Assembly (NCBI RefSeq): GCF_017876115.1
Contig: NZ_JAGINO010000011.1
Coordinates: 1 to 64,000 of the forward strand
DNA length: 64,000 bases
Reading direction: 5' to 3'
From: Azospirillum picis
GTDB lineage: Bacteria > Pseudomonadota > Alphaproteobacteria > Azospirillales > Azospirillaceae
Each line of letters begins with the position of its first letter. Position 1 is the first letter of the stretch. The notes below the pieces were generated by a model. It searched no databases. It was not told where the DNA came from and saw nothing but the letters and a program-made list of their open reading frames with translations. Position numbers and translations under genes: made by a program. Below, one piece after another: positions 46,829 to 55,494 of the stretch.

Positions 46829-47734
46829 GTGGTGGAACGATTGGACCTGCTTGCCCTTGCCGACTTCAATCTGGTCGCCCGCCACGGCGGGTTCGGAAAG
46901 GCTGCGCGTGCTGCCGGGCGCCCGAAGGCGACCTTGTCGCGGCGCGTGGCGGAACTGGAGGCGAGCCTGGACCTGCGCCTGTTCGAGCGGGGCGCCCGGT
47001 CGCTCAAGCTCACGCAGGAAGGACACGCGTTGTTCGAGCGGACTGGCGCGCTGCTGACGGAACTCGACGAGACGGCCAGGGCGATCGCGTCGCGTGGGCA
47101 CAGCCCGCGCGGCCGGCTGCGGATCAGCGCGCCGCTGCTGTTTTCCCAGACCGCCATGGGGAAGCTGGCGGCCGGGTTCGTGCTGAGATACCCGGATGTC
47201 CGGCTTGAGATCACGACGGAGGACCGGGCCGTCGACATGATCGAGGAAGCCTATGATCTGGTCATCCGGGTCAATCCGCAGCCCGATGCCGCCCTTGTCG
47301 GGCGCGCCTTCCTGCACGACCGTCTGGTCGTCGTCGCAAGTCCCGGACTGCCGCGCCCCGCAGGCGGCCAGGCTGTTCCCGCCATCACCCGCGGATCTGC
47401 GGATGGTGCCGGGGTCTGGGAGGTCAGGACGCCGGCGGGAAGGTCGAGCATCGCCGTCGAACCGGTTCTCGGCCTGTCGTCGTTCGTCATGGTGCGCGAC
47501 GCCGTCCGCCTCGGGGTGGGGGCGGCCCGCCTGCCGCTGTCGCTGGCCAGCCCCGATCTGGTTGCCGGCAAGCTGGTGAGCTGGGGCGATGTGGAAGGCT
47601 TCGAGACGGCCCTGTGGGTGCTTTATCCGACACGGCGGCTGCTCAGCGCGCGCGTATCGGCCTTCCTCGACCATCTTCGGGAAGCCTTTCCGCAAGGGAC
47701 GCCGGACGAACTGGCGGCCTATGTCGCGGGATGA
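46829..47734 (+). CDS. LysR family transcriptional regulator
   Basis: A 301-residue regulator. Winged helix at about 5-65 (DLLALADFNLVARHGGFGKAARAAGRPKATLSRRVAELEASLDLRLFERGARSLKLTQEG), linker helix, then a periplasmic-binding-like effector domain from about 90 (GRLRISAPLLFSQTAMGKLAAGFVLRYPDVRLEI). Start is GTG 46829 or the next GTG codon (46832). Belongs to the group that controls divergent quinone/oxidoreductase genes; target here is probably the NmrA-like gene. It is convergent with the ModA-like gene. Confidence 0.9.
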   Translation: MVERLDLLALADFNLVARHGGFGKAARAAGRPKATLSRRVAELEASLDLRLFERGARSLKLTQEGHALFERTGALLTELDETARAIASRGHSPRGRLRISAPLLFSQTAMGKLAAGFVLRYPDVRLEITTEDRAVDMIEEAYDLVIRVNPQPDAALVGRAFLHDRLVVVASPGLPRPAGGQAVPAITRGSADGAGVWEVRTPAGRSSIAVEPVLGLSSFVMVRDAVRLGVGAARLPLSLASPDLVAGKLVSWGDVEGFETALWVLYPTRRLLSARVSAFLDHLREAFPQGTPDELAAYVAG

Positions 47735-47770
47735 CCGGGCAGCTCGTCGGCCGGCGGGGAAGGGGCATGG

Positions 47771-48610
47771 TCAGCGCTCCCCGTCCGCCGGCAGGCCGAC
47801 GGGATCGAAGCCGAAGCGTGCCAGCGTCGCCTGCCCCTCCGGCGACAAAATCGCCAGCATCAGCCCGACGGCGGCCGGCTTCCGGAGGCTGGTGATCGCC
47901 AGACCATATTCGGGACCGGTGGCGTAGGGCGGCGGCACCGGCACCACCTGCAGGTCGGGCGTGGCCTGCCGCCGCTGCTCGGCGCCGCTGCAATAGGCGA
48001 TCATGACGGTGATGTCGTCGCGCGCGAAGGCCGAGGCGATCGGATCGGAGTCGGACGGATCGGCGGCGGTGCTGCCGCCGACGATCTTCTTCGCCTTGCC
48101 GTCGAGGGTGGCGAAGGCGCCGGGATGGTGCCGGTCGATGCGCCGGAACATCTCCCAGGTGTAGTCGCCGCCGGGATCGGCCTTGGGCGTCGAGGTGCCG
48201 ATCCGCACCGACGGATCGAGCAGCCGTTGGGCGAAGGATGCCGCCTCCAGTCCGGCACCGGGCTTGGCGAAGGCGCACAGCCGGTTGCGGGTGAACATGA
48301 CCACGGCGGAGGCACGCCCGTCCCGGCGCAGCGTCAGCGCGTGCTCCATGTCCGCCGAGGTGAAGAGGTCGACCGCTTCGCTGGCCTCGATGCGGTCACG
48401 CATCAGGCCGGACGGACCGAAGGCCGTGCGCACCGTGTTCCCCGTCGCCTTGCTGTAATCGGCGGCGATGGCGGTCATCGCGCCGCGCAGGCTGCCCGCG
48501 CCATAGAGGACGAGCTCCTCCGCACGGGCGGTCGAGATGGCGGCGGACATGCAGGCAACGGCGACGGCGGCCGGCAGCGTCAGGCCGGCAAGACGGCGGA
48601 GCGGAATCAT
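47771..48610 (-). CDS. ModA-like periplasmic oxyanion-binding protein
   Basis: A 279-residue exported protein. Signal peptide about 1-30 (ending ISTARAEE) followed by LVLYGAGSLRGAMTAIAADYSKATGNTVRTAFGPSGLMRDRIEASEAVDLFTSADMEHA, the ModA pattern in which Ser residues of GAGSL and GPSG-type loops bind molybdate or tungstate. Later blocks include MFTRNRLCAFAKPG and TSTPKADPGGDYTWEMFRRID. No ABC permease or ATPase (modB, modC) is beside it, so it is an orphan. It is divergent from the Mo-storage operon with a candidate Mo-box between, which supports a role in molybdate supply; binding of another anion is not excluded. Confidence 0.78.
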   Translation of the reverse strand: MIPLRRLAGLTLPAAVAVACMSAAISTARAEELVLYGAGSLRGAMTAIAADYSKATGNTVRTAFGPSGLMRDRIEASEAVDLFTSADMEHALTLRRDGRASAVVMFTRNRLCAFAKPGAGLEAASFAQRLLDPSVRIGTSTPKADPGGDYTWEMFRRIDRHHPGAFATLDGKAKKIVGGSTAADPSDSDPIASAFARDDITVMIAYCSGAEQRRQATPDLQVVPVPPPYATGPEYGLAITSLRKPAAVGLMLAILSPEGQATLARFGFDPVGLPADGER

Positions 48611-48828
48611 GGATCATGAACCTCGGTCTATAGGGCGCCGATCGCCGCGATCGATCCGGCGAGGCTGGCGCCGTGCAGTGGAACAAGGGGTTTGCCGGTT
48701 TGGCGGCACGGCACTGGCCCCTTCGTCATGACTCGGCGCACCGGTCGGGCCGGCAGCCTGCCAGGGAGGAGCCGTGCGGGAAGAACCGCTTGGGAAGAAC
48801 CCGGTGATGAACCATCGCGACGCCTGAC

Positions 48829-48852
48829 CATTATATTTTTTCGAATATAACG
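48829..48852. promoter_or_regulatory. Candidate Mo-box (ModE/MopAB-type site)
   Basis: CATTATATT (48829-48837), spacer TTTTCG, AATATAACG (48844-48852): nine-base arms with one mismatch, six-base spacer. Molybdate-responsive ModE sites are AT-rich dyads of the kind TTATAT-N6-ATATAA, so sequence and location fit. The spot is striking in a 70% GC background. Confidence 0.65.
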
Positions 48853-48860
48853 TAGGAGAG

Positions 48861-48890
48861 CCGGCAGGAGGCGGGCAATCCTCCTGTCGG
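48861..48890 (+). other. Long hairpin downstream of the Mo-box
   Basis: CCGGCAGGAGG (48861-48871), loop CGGGCAAT, CCTCCTGTCGG (48880-48890): an 11-bp stem with one G-U pair. No T run follows, so it is not a standard terminator. If mosB transcription starts near the Mo-box the hairpin would lie at the 5' end of a 370-base leader. Confidence 0.5.
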
Positions 48891-49258
48891 GGCCGGGCCA
48901 CGAACGAAGGGGCTGCGGCGGCTTGCCCTCCACGCTCCTTCGGGCGGCATGTCCCGCCGGTCGAGAAAACCGGTGATAAGCCCACAGCTTCTATGGTTAT
49001 ATGGTATTGCTCGATAACGCTGCTCATGGGGTTCTGGCCATGCAGGTTCGTGCCCGGCTCTCCTTAGCTGCGGCCAATGGGCCGCCGGCCACCACAGCTG
49101 CGTTGTAACCCATGTCTTCGTAACGCTATGAAAATAAAGGAAAATATCTCGTCTTCCATTGACGGTTGAAGCGAGCGGCGACACTCTCCCGGCGGCACCT
49201 GTGTTCGGCGGCGGCGGGCAGGGGGCCGACACGCACTGACGATAGGGAAACCCCCTTG

Positions 49259-50071
49259 ATGACCGAGACGACAGCGGCGCTTGAAGCGCTCCTCATGCAG
49301 CGGTCCCTGACCGATGCGCAGCTCGAAGCGGCGGCGGAAACCGCCGCGGACTTCCGCATTCTGCCCGACGCCACGGTGCTCAAGATCGGCGGGCAGAGCG
49401 TCATCGACCGTGGCCGTGCGGCCGTCTACCCGCTGGTCGACGAGATCGTCGCCGCGCGCGGGTCCCACAAGCTGCTGATCGGCACCGGCGCCGGCACCCG
49501 GGCCCGCCACCTCTATTCGATCGCCGCGGGGCTCAACCTGCCGGCCGGCGTGCTGGCGCAGCTCGGCGCCTCGGTGGCCGACCAGAACGCCGCGATGCTC
49601 GGGCAGCTCCTCGCCCGGCACGGCATCTCCGCCGTCGACGGTGCCGGCCTCTCCGCGGTCCCGCTCTATCTGGCCGAAGTGAGCGGCGTCGTCTTCAGCG
49701 GCATGCCGCCCTACAAGCTGTGGATCCGCCCGGCCGCCGAAAGCGTGATCCCGCCCTACCGGACCGACGCCGGCTGCTTTCTCGTCGCCGAACAGTTCGG
49801 CTGCAAGGCGATGATCTATGTGAAGGACGAGGACGGCCTCTACACCGCCAACCCGAAGACGTCGAAGGACGCAACCTTCATCCCGAAGATCTCGGTCGAC
49901 GAGATGAAGGCGAAGGGGTTGCAGGATTCGATCCTCGAATTCCCGGTGCTCGACCTGCTCCAGCGGGCGTGCCACGTCCGCCAGGTGCAGATCGTGAACG
50001 GCCTCGTCCCCGGCAATCTCACCCGTGCGCTCGCCGGCGAGCATGTCGGCACCATCATCACCGCGCGCTGA
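49259..50071 (+). CDS. mosB: Molybdenum storage protein beta subunit
   Basis: A 270-residue protein of the amino-acid-kinase (UMP-kinase-like) fold. It matches, from memory, the Azotobacter vinelandii MoSto beta subunit almost block by block: LMQRSLTDAQLEAAAETAADFRILPDATVLKIGGQSVIDRGRAAVYPLVDEIVAAR, HKLLIGTGAGTRARHLYSIAAGL, VADQNAAMLGQLLA, GMPPYKLW and KDEDGLYTANPKTSKDATFIPKISVDEMKAKGLQDSILEFPVLDLLQ. MoSto is a cytoplasmic alpha3-beta3 cage that stores polyoxomolybdate clusters with ATP. The N-terminal ATG 49259 gives exactly family length. mosA follows after 12 bases. Confidence 0.95.
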   Translation: MTETTAALEALLMQRSLTDAQLEAAAETAADFRILPDATVLKIGGQSVIDRGRAAVYPLVDEIVAARGSHKLLIGTGAGTRARHLYSIAAGLNLPAGVLAQLGASVADQNAAMLGQLLARHGISAVDGAGLSAVPLYLAEVSGVVFSGMPPYKLWIRPAAESVIPPYRTDAGCFLVAEQFGCKAMIYVKDEDGLYTANPKTSKDATFIPKISVDEMKAKGLQDSILEFPVLDLLQRACHVRQVQIVNGLVPGNLTRALAGEHVGTIITAR

Positions 50072-50083
50072 AGGACCACGGCA

Positions 50084-50929
50084 ATGTCTGACACCACCAC
50101 CAGCATCAAGCATGTGGTCTCCCCGCTCGCGCGCCAGACCCTCCTCGACAGTGCGCTGACCCGTCCCGTCGCCGGCGTGCGCCCGATCCGCCTGCTGCCC
50201 TGGCTGCAGGTCGTCAAGATCGGCGGCCGGTCCATCATGGATCGCGGCGCGGATGCCATCCTTCCGGTCGTGGAGGAAATCCGCAGGTTGCTGCCCGAAC
50301 ACCGCCTGCTCATCCTGACTGGGGCCGGCATCCGCGCCCGCCACCTCTACGGCGTCGGCCTCGACCTCGGCCTGCCGGTCGGGTCGCTGGCTCCGCTCGC
50401 CGCGAGCGAGGCCGGCCAGAACGGCCACATCCTCGCCTCGCTGCTGGCGCCGGAGGGGGTTTCCTACGTCGACCATCCCACCATCGCGAACCAGCTCGCC
50501 ATCCATCTGGCGGCGGCGCGCGCCGTCGTCGGCAGCGCCTTCCCGCCCTACCATCACCACGAGTTTCCGGGGTCGCGCATCCCGCCGCACCGGGCCGACG
50601 CCGGCGCCTTCCTGCTGGCCGACGCGCTTGGCGCCGCCGGGCTGACGATCGTCGAGGACGTGGACGGCATCTGCACCGCCGATCCCAACGGTCCCGACGG
50701 GAAGGCCGCGGAGCTGCTCCGCGAGGTGACCGCCGCCGAGCTCGCCCGCTTCGAGGGCACCCTGCCGGTCGACCGCTCGCTGCCCGGCATCATGGCGAAC
50801 GCGCGCCATATCGAGCGCGTGCAGGTGGTGAACGGCCTCGTGTCCGGCCGGCTGACCGCCGCGCTGCGCGGCGAGCATGTCGGGACGATCATCCGCACCG
50901 GCGCCGGCCTGGACGGGACGGAGGCGTGA
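50084..50929 (+). CDS. mosA: Molybdenum storage protein alpha subunit
   Basis: A 281-residue partner of MosB with the same amino-acid-kinase fold. Diagnostic of the alpha subunit: N-terminal [129 protein letters not shown], and the C-terminal [25 protein letters not shown]. The [16 protein letters not shown] histidine stretch lies where clusters nucleate in the known structure. Ribosome-binding site GAAGGACC. Paired with mosB the storage complex is complete; no transporter or nitrogenase gene is adjacent. Confidence 0.95.
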   Translation: MSDTTTSIKHVVSPLARQTLLDSALTRPVAGVRPIRLLPWLQVVKIGGRSIMDRGADAILPVVEEIRRLLPEHRLLILTGAGIRARHLYGVGLDLGLPVGSLAPLAASEAGQNGHILASLLAPEGVSYVDHPTIANQLAIHLAAARAVVGSAFPPYHHHEFPGSRIPPHRADAGAFLLADALGAAGLTIVEDVDGICTADPNGPDGKAAELLREVTAAELARFEGTLPVDRSLPGIMANARHIERVQVVNGLVSGRLTAALRGEHVGTIIRTGAGLDGTEA

Positions 50930-51191
50930 CCCTGCCGGCCATGATCCTCCCGCCCGGCGGGATCCGCTGATCCGGCCCCCGGTGGAGGGAGGTGACGGCC
51001 CTCCACGGCGCCGCATCGCGCCCGGCCGGAGCGCCCGCCAGGGCGTTCGCCGGACCGATCCGGGGGAGCGCGGTAACTTCCGCACCCCCCGCAGGGAGTA
51101 CCGGACCGCCATCGTCGGGATCTGTGCTGGAGTTGCTACCCCTTCCGAGTGGCTGGCTTCACTGCGCGCATTGGATGATGCTCCGACGCGG

Positions 51192-53375
51192 ATGGGCAAT
51201 CAGGGAGGGCGGGGCGTGGCATTCACAATCGCTTCTGGCGGTGCGGCCGGACTCCGCCGCCGCATACTTCGCCTTCCATCCGGCCTCACCCTCGTCCTCT
51301 GGCTCCTGGTCCTTCCGCTGGCGCTCGTGGCGCTCGGCGGCTGGCAGGAGCGGCGCGGCGCCGCGACGCTGGACGGCTACCGGCAGGCGAGGGAGGAGCT
51401 GCCCCGGACGCTCGCCCAGCTTCAGCGCATCGAAGCGGAAAACCCATCGGCCTTCGTCACCATCGAGGGATCGGACGGCCGCAGGTTTCCGGTGTCCATG
51501 GCCGTCGCCCGCCTGCGCAACGCCATCGGCACCCTGGACGAAGGCGTCGAGGTCTCGGCGATCCGCTACCCGTTGAGCTGGGGCACCATGGCCGGCGGCC
51601 TGCTGGCCTTCCTCGCCGGCCTGGGCGGCCTGGTGGCGGCGCGGATCGCCGCCCGCCGGGCACGGGGCTCGCGGGACGCCACCGTCCGCAGCTTCGACCG
51701 GTTGAGGCGGATCCTGCCCTTCACCCTGGCGGGCGTGCTCGTCGGCCTTTGCGTCTCCGGCATCGCGGCGGCGCTGTTCGAGGCGGCGAGCCTGTGGTTC
51801 TGGGACCATGTGTCCACCGCCAGCGCCAAGCTGTTCGGCCTGGGCGTGGTGCTCGCCGCCCTTGCCGCCTACAGCGCCGTGATGGCGGTGATCGCGATGC
51901 GCCGCGTCTTCGGGCTTTACACGCTCGAACCGCTCGATGTCTGGGCCGTGGCCGCGAACCGGGAGATGGCGCCCGGCCTCTGGCGCTTCGTCGAGGATCT
52001 GGCGGCCCGGCACGAGGCGCTGGTGCCGGACACCATCCTGGTCGGCCTGGCCGGCGGCTTTTTCGTCACCGAGGCGCCGGTCCGGTTGCCGGAGCACGAG
52101 CAGGTGCTGTCCGGCCGTACGCTCCATCTGCCGGCCCCCTACCTGCCGCTGATCGGAGAGACGGAGTTCGCTGCCATCATCGGGCACGAGCTGAGCCACT
52201 TCTCTGGCGAGGACACGGTCTACAGCCAGCGCTTCGCCCCGATCCATGCCGGGCTGTGGCGGACCCTGCGCGCGCTCGGCCGGAACACCGGCGCCGGCAG
52301 CTTCGTGCTTCATCCGGCCTTGCGGCTCGGCTTTCACGCCCTGGAAACCTTCGACCACTCGGTCGCCCAGATCAACCGCCTGCGCGAACTGGAGGCAGAC
52401 CGCCGCAGCAGCATGGTCAGCGGCCGGGAGAGCATCCCCCTCGCCCTGCTGCGCACCACCGTCCTCGATCCCGTCATCGAGGACACGCTGGACGACGCCT
52501 TCTCCGACCCCGACGGCAGCCCTCCGGACCTGGTGGCGGAGGTGGTCCGGCGCGCGGAGGGCGGTCTTCCCGATCCCACCGGGCACCTTGAGACGTGCCA
52601 GCCGCATCCGACCGACCGCCATCCCCCGACGATCCTGAGGATCACCACCCTCGGCGTTCCGCTCGACGAGCGTATCCTGGCGCGCGCGACCCGCGGCCCC
52701 ACGGCGGAAGACACCCTGCTGCCGCATCGGCTGTTCTCGGATTGGACAGGGCTTTGCCACGCGCTGACCCTGGCCTTCCTCGGGGAGGCCTGGCAGACAC
52801 ACCGGGAAACCCGCCAGGAGCTGGAAGCCGCGGCGGCGGCCATACCGGCGGAGCACACGGTGCTGTACGAGAACGGCAAGCCGATGATCTGGGCCATGGC
52901 GGTCATTGCGTCGCTGTTCGCCACCTTCGCGCTCTGCACCACCGTCTTCGCGCCGGTTTTCGGCCTCAACCAGGACCCGTCTAAAAAGACGATCATCGTG
53001 GTGGTGACCGCCGCCATGGCGGGTGCCGCGCTGCTCTATGCCGCCTGGATCCGCCACAGGACGAAGGCGCCGCTGATGACCCTGACCCCGGAAGGGCTGG
53101 TGTCGGCGCGGCTGCGGGAGGCGATCGCCTGGACCGACGTCGCGGGGATGCATGTGACGGCGTCCCAGCGGCTGGCACTGGTGCTTGCGCTGCACGAGGA
53201 GGCGCCGCTGCCAAACCGGATCGGCTTCTCCATCTACAACAAGGTGGACCGGCGCAAGCGCACGGTGGTGCTGGAGGCGCTGGGCATCCGCGGCATGAAG
53301 GCGGACGAGTTCCAGGCGCTGGTAGGCCGCTACCTGAATGCCGCCTATGCGCGCCGCCAGCTCGGCGACGACTGA
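51192..53375 (+). CDS. Membrane-embedded M48-type metallopeptidase with C-terminal extension
   Basis: 727 residues from ATG 51192 (GTG 51216 is an alternative with a stronger purine-rich site). Order: hydrophobic segment about 30-48, soluble stretch with VTIEGSDGRRFPV, further segments about 128-150, 175-200 and 215-235, then the peptidase core: zinc motif HELSH at 332-336 in FAAIIGHELSHFSGEDTVYSQRF, and RELEADRRSS with the third-ligand Glu. After about residue 500 come two more membrane segments (WAMAVIASLFATFALCTTVF, IIVVVTAAMAGAALLYAAW) and a small basic C-terminal domain (TLTPEGLVSARLREAIAWTDVAGMHV). Related to HtpX/M48 peptidases, but with unusual additions. Substrate unknown. Confidence 0.8.
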   Translation: MGNQGGRGVAFTIASGGAAGLRRRILRLPSGLTLVLWLLVLPLALVALGGWQERRGAATLDGYRQAREELPRTLAQLQRIEAENPSAFVTIEGSDGRRFPVSMAVARLRNAIGTLDEGVEVSAIRYPLSWGTMAGGLLAFLAGLGGLVAARIAARRARGSRDATVRSFDRLRRILPFTLAGVLVGLCVSGIAAALFEAASLWFWDHVSTASAKLFGLGVVLAALAAYSAVMAVIAMRRVFGLYTLEPLDVWAVAANREMAPGLWRFVEDLAARHEALVPDTILVGLAGGFFVTEAPVRLPEHEQVLSGRTLHLPAPYLPLIGETEFAAIIGHELSHFSGEDTVYSQRFAPIHAGLWRTLRALGRNTGAGSFVLHPALRLGFHALETFDHSVAQINRLRELEADRRSSMVSGRESIPLALLRTTVLDPVIEDTLDDAFSDPDGSPPDLVAEVVRRAEGGLPDPTGHLETCQPHPTDRHPPTILRITTLGVPLDERILARATRGPTAEDTLLPHRLFSDWTGLCHALTLAFLGEAWQTHRETRQELEAAAAAIPAEHTVLYENGKPMIWAMAVIASLFATFALCTTVFAPVFGLNQDPSKKTIIVVVTAAMAGAALLYAAWIRHRTKAPLMTLTPEGLVSARLREAIAWTDVAGMHVTASQRLALVLALHEEAPLPNRIGFSIYNKVDRRKRTVVLEALGIRGMKADEFQALVGRYLNAAYARRQLGDD

Positions 53376-53585
53376 CCTCATGCCGGCGGCCGGGGCCGCA
53401 GCCGGCGAAGGTGATCCCGTCGGCGGCGTTTGCCGCGCCCGGCCCGCGCGAAGGGAGAAGCAACCATCTCAGCGGGATAGGGCGGCCGAAATGCAACAGT
53501 GTGTCGCCGTCTCCCGCGTGACCTGGGCAATTCGCCGGCGGAGGGGCCATCTCAGTCGCAGCGCATCCACGGGGAGGACGAGGGA

Positions 53586-54050
53586 ATGGCCGATCGCCTG
53601 GACATCCTGATTGCCGAAGACGATCCGTGCATCGCCGAGATGCTGTCCGAGATCCTGGGCGACCTGGGGCATCACGTGGTGGGTGTCGTGGACACCGCCG
53701 AGGGGGTGGTCGGATTCGCCGGACGGCAGCTCTTCGATCTTGCGGTGGTCGATGTCTGGCTCGCCGACGGCTCCAACGGCCTTGATGCCGTGCGGCACCT
53801 CACCGGGCGGCTCGGCATCCCCGCGATCGTGTGCAGCGGCCACGCCGCCGCCCAGGATGCCTTCGCCGCCGGGGCCGCCGCCTTCCTGGAAAAGCCGTTC
53901 CGCATCGCCGACCTTGAGCACGCCCTGGACATGACGGCGGCCGGCGTTCCGGGCGGCGGCTCGGGTGGCGTTCCATCAGCCGGCATACCGTCTGCCGCGG
54001 CGCCGCCGAGGGCACCCGCCGCCCTGACCTGGTCGCCGGCCGGCCGGTAG
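53586..54050 (+). CDS. Single-domain response regulator
   Basis: A 154-residue CheY-like receiver with no output domain. Acidic pair in ILIAEDDPCIAEML, phospho-acceptor Asp56 in DLAVVDVWLADGSNGLD, Ser in IVCSGHAAAQDAF and Lys in FLEKPFRIADLEHAL. The last 35 residues are a Gly/Ala/Pro-rich tail without structure. An in-frame start 29 codons upstream exists, but the ATG 53586 follows GAGGACGAGGG. The spacing LADGSNGLD resembles receivers that interact with hybrid kinases, but no kinase adjoins it. Confidence 0.88.
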   Translation: MADRLDILIAEDDPCIAEMLSEILGDLGHHVVGVVDTAEGVVGFAGRQLFDLAVVDVWLADGSNGLDAVRHLTGRLGIPAIVCSGHAAAQDAFAAGAAAFLEKPFRIADLEHALDMTAAGVPGGGSGGVPSAGIPSAAAPPRAPAALTWSPAGR

Positions 54051-54082
54051 ATGCCTCCACGGTGCCGTCGCCGGGTTTCCCT

Positions 54083-55144
54083 TCAGGGGATCAGGCGGTC
54101 GGCCCGCAGCGTCTCGAAGAGGTCGAAGAACGCATCGTCGGACGGCTGGTAGCGGGTGAAGCCGAGCCGGCGGCTCTTGCCCATGTCGGTCACCACCTCG
54201 ATCGGCCGCCCGAGGTCGGCGTCGGTGTGCCAGGGCGAGGCGAGGCGGCCGAGGTCGGGTTCGGCCAGACCCTCGCGTTCGGCGATGCGCCGCCACAGTG
54301 GTGCATCGTCCTTCATGACCTGTTCCAGCGGCTGGATCGTGCCGTCGAAGGGTGCCGGCTCCAGGCCGAACCATTCCGCGATGCGGCTCCACATCCAGTT
54401 CCAGCGGAAGACGTCGCCGTTCACCACGTTGAAGGCCTCGTTCGCCGCCCGGGGCGTGGTGGCCGCCCACAGCAGATGATGCGCGAGCTGGCGAGCGTCG
54501 GTGACGTCGGTCAGGCCGTTCCACTGCGCGGCGGAGCCCGGGAACCGGAAGGGCCTGCCCGTTTCCCGGCAGAGCACCGCATGGGTGGCGAGCGTCGTTC
54601 CCATGTTCATCGCATTGCCGACCGCCTTGCCGATCACCGTATGGGGCCGGTGGACGCTCCAGGAAAAGCCGTCGCGCTGCGCCGCGGCGAAGAGTTCGTC
54701 CTCCTGCGCATAGTAGAAGTTCGGCACGTCGAGGCGGCCCTGGCTCTCGCGGAAGGGCGTCAGCGGCAGCGTGCCCTTGCCGTAGGCTTCGAAGGGGCCG
54801 AGATAGTGCTTCAGGCCGGTCACCAGCGCCACATGGCGCACGCTTCCCGCCGGCCGGACCGCGTCGAGGAGGTTGCGTACCATCGCGGCGTTGACGCGGA
54901 TGTTCTCCGCCTCGCTTTCCTGGCGCAGCCAGGTGGTGATGAACACCGTGTCCGGCCTCAGGCCCTTCAGCGCCCCCGCCGTGGCCGGCGCATCCTGGAG
55001 ATCCGCGGCGACGGGCCGCACGCCGTCCTGCGCGACCGGGCGCCGCGCCAGGCCGTGCACCTCCCAGCCTTCGCCGGCCAGCAGGGCCGCGGTCGCGCTG
55101 CCGACGATGCCGCTCGCACCGACAACCAATGCCGATCCCGCCAT
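54083..55144 (-). CDS. PRISE-type SDR (progesterone 5-beta-reductase-like)
   Basis: A 353-residue atypical SDR. N-terminal ALVVGASGIVGSATAALLAGEGWEVHGLARRP gives the NADP site; the motif NFYYAQEDELF contains the Tyr typical of progesterone-5-beta-reductase/iridoid-synthase (PRISE) enzymes, with a conserved Lys in TGLKHYLGPFEAYG. These enzymes reduce activated C=C bonds of enones; bacterial members have mostly unknown substrates. ATG 55144 is preferred because AGGA lies eight bases upstream; 55153 and 55168 are in-frame alternatives. It is convergent with the receiver gene. Confidence 0.8.
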   Translation of the reverse strand: MAGSALVVGASGIVGSATAALLAGEGWEVHGLARRPVAQDGVRPVAADLQDAPATAGALKGLRPDTVFITTWLRQESEAENIRVNAAMVRNLLDAVRPAGSVRHVALVTGLKHYLGPFEAYGKGTLPLTPFRESQGRLDVPNFYYAQEDELFAAAQRDGFSWSVHRPHTVIGKAVGNAMNMGTTLATHAVLCRETGRPFRFPGSAAQWNGLTDVTDARQLAHHLLWAATTPRAANEAFNVVNGDVFRWNWMWSRIAEWFGLEPAPFDGTIQPLEQVMKDDAPLWRRIAEREGLAEPDLGRLASPWHTDADLGRPIEVVTDMGKSRRLGFTRYQPSDDAFFDLFETLRADRLIP

Positions 55145-55494
55145 TCCGTTCATCCTCGCTTTTTGCATGGGAGTGAGTGAAAAGGAGCGCACGGGCTGCG
55201 GGGCAATACCGCGAAAGGTATGATCCGATGGATCCCGCCCCGCCGCCCCAGCTTTGGGGACGGGTGCGGCGAGGCGCAGGGGCCGGATCGACGTGGCGTC
55301 GGGGGCGCCATGTCGATGGACGCGGCCGCACCACCGCCCTGCGGCTGCCCCGCCGCCCGGCGGCTGTAAGGATGGTCGGAAGATATCGTCCATCCGGCAA
55401 GGCACCGTTTCGCCGTCTGCACTGTTCAGGCAGCGACCGAAGCGGTGGCGACCGGGCCGCCGATGATTGAACCGTTCCGACGATCGAACTGGAA
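55145..55494. other. 350-bp intergenic region with one small dyad
   Basis: Lies between the PRISE-type gene and the 120-residue gene, which are divergent. ATACC (55206-55210) and GGTAT (55217-55221), separated by six bases, form a perfect short dyad about 60 bases upstream of the PRISE gene and could be an operator. No gene and no clear promoter elements were seen in the rest. Confidence 0.4.

Larger units (their letters stand above)
48611..49258. other. 648-bp intergenic region between modA-like gene and mosB
   Basis: No convincing gene. It holds the Mo-box candidate (48829-48852), the hairpin (48861-48890) and a weaker imperfect dyad GTTAT/ATAAC (48996-49018). The part from 49130 to 49160 is AT-rich. 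Several open frames on the minus strand lack ribosome-binding sites and similarity and are taken as non-coding. Confidence 0.6.
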
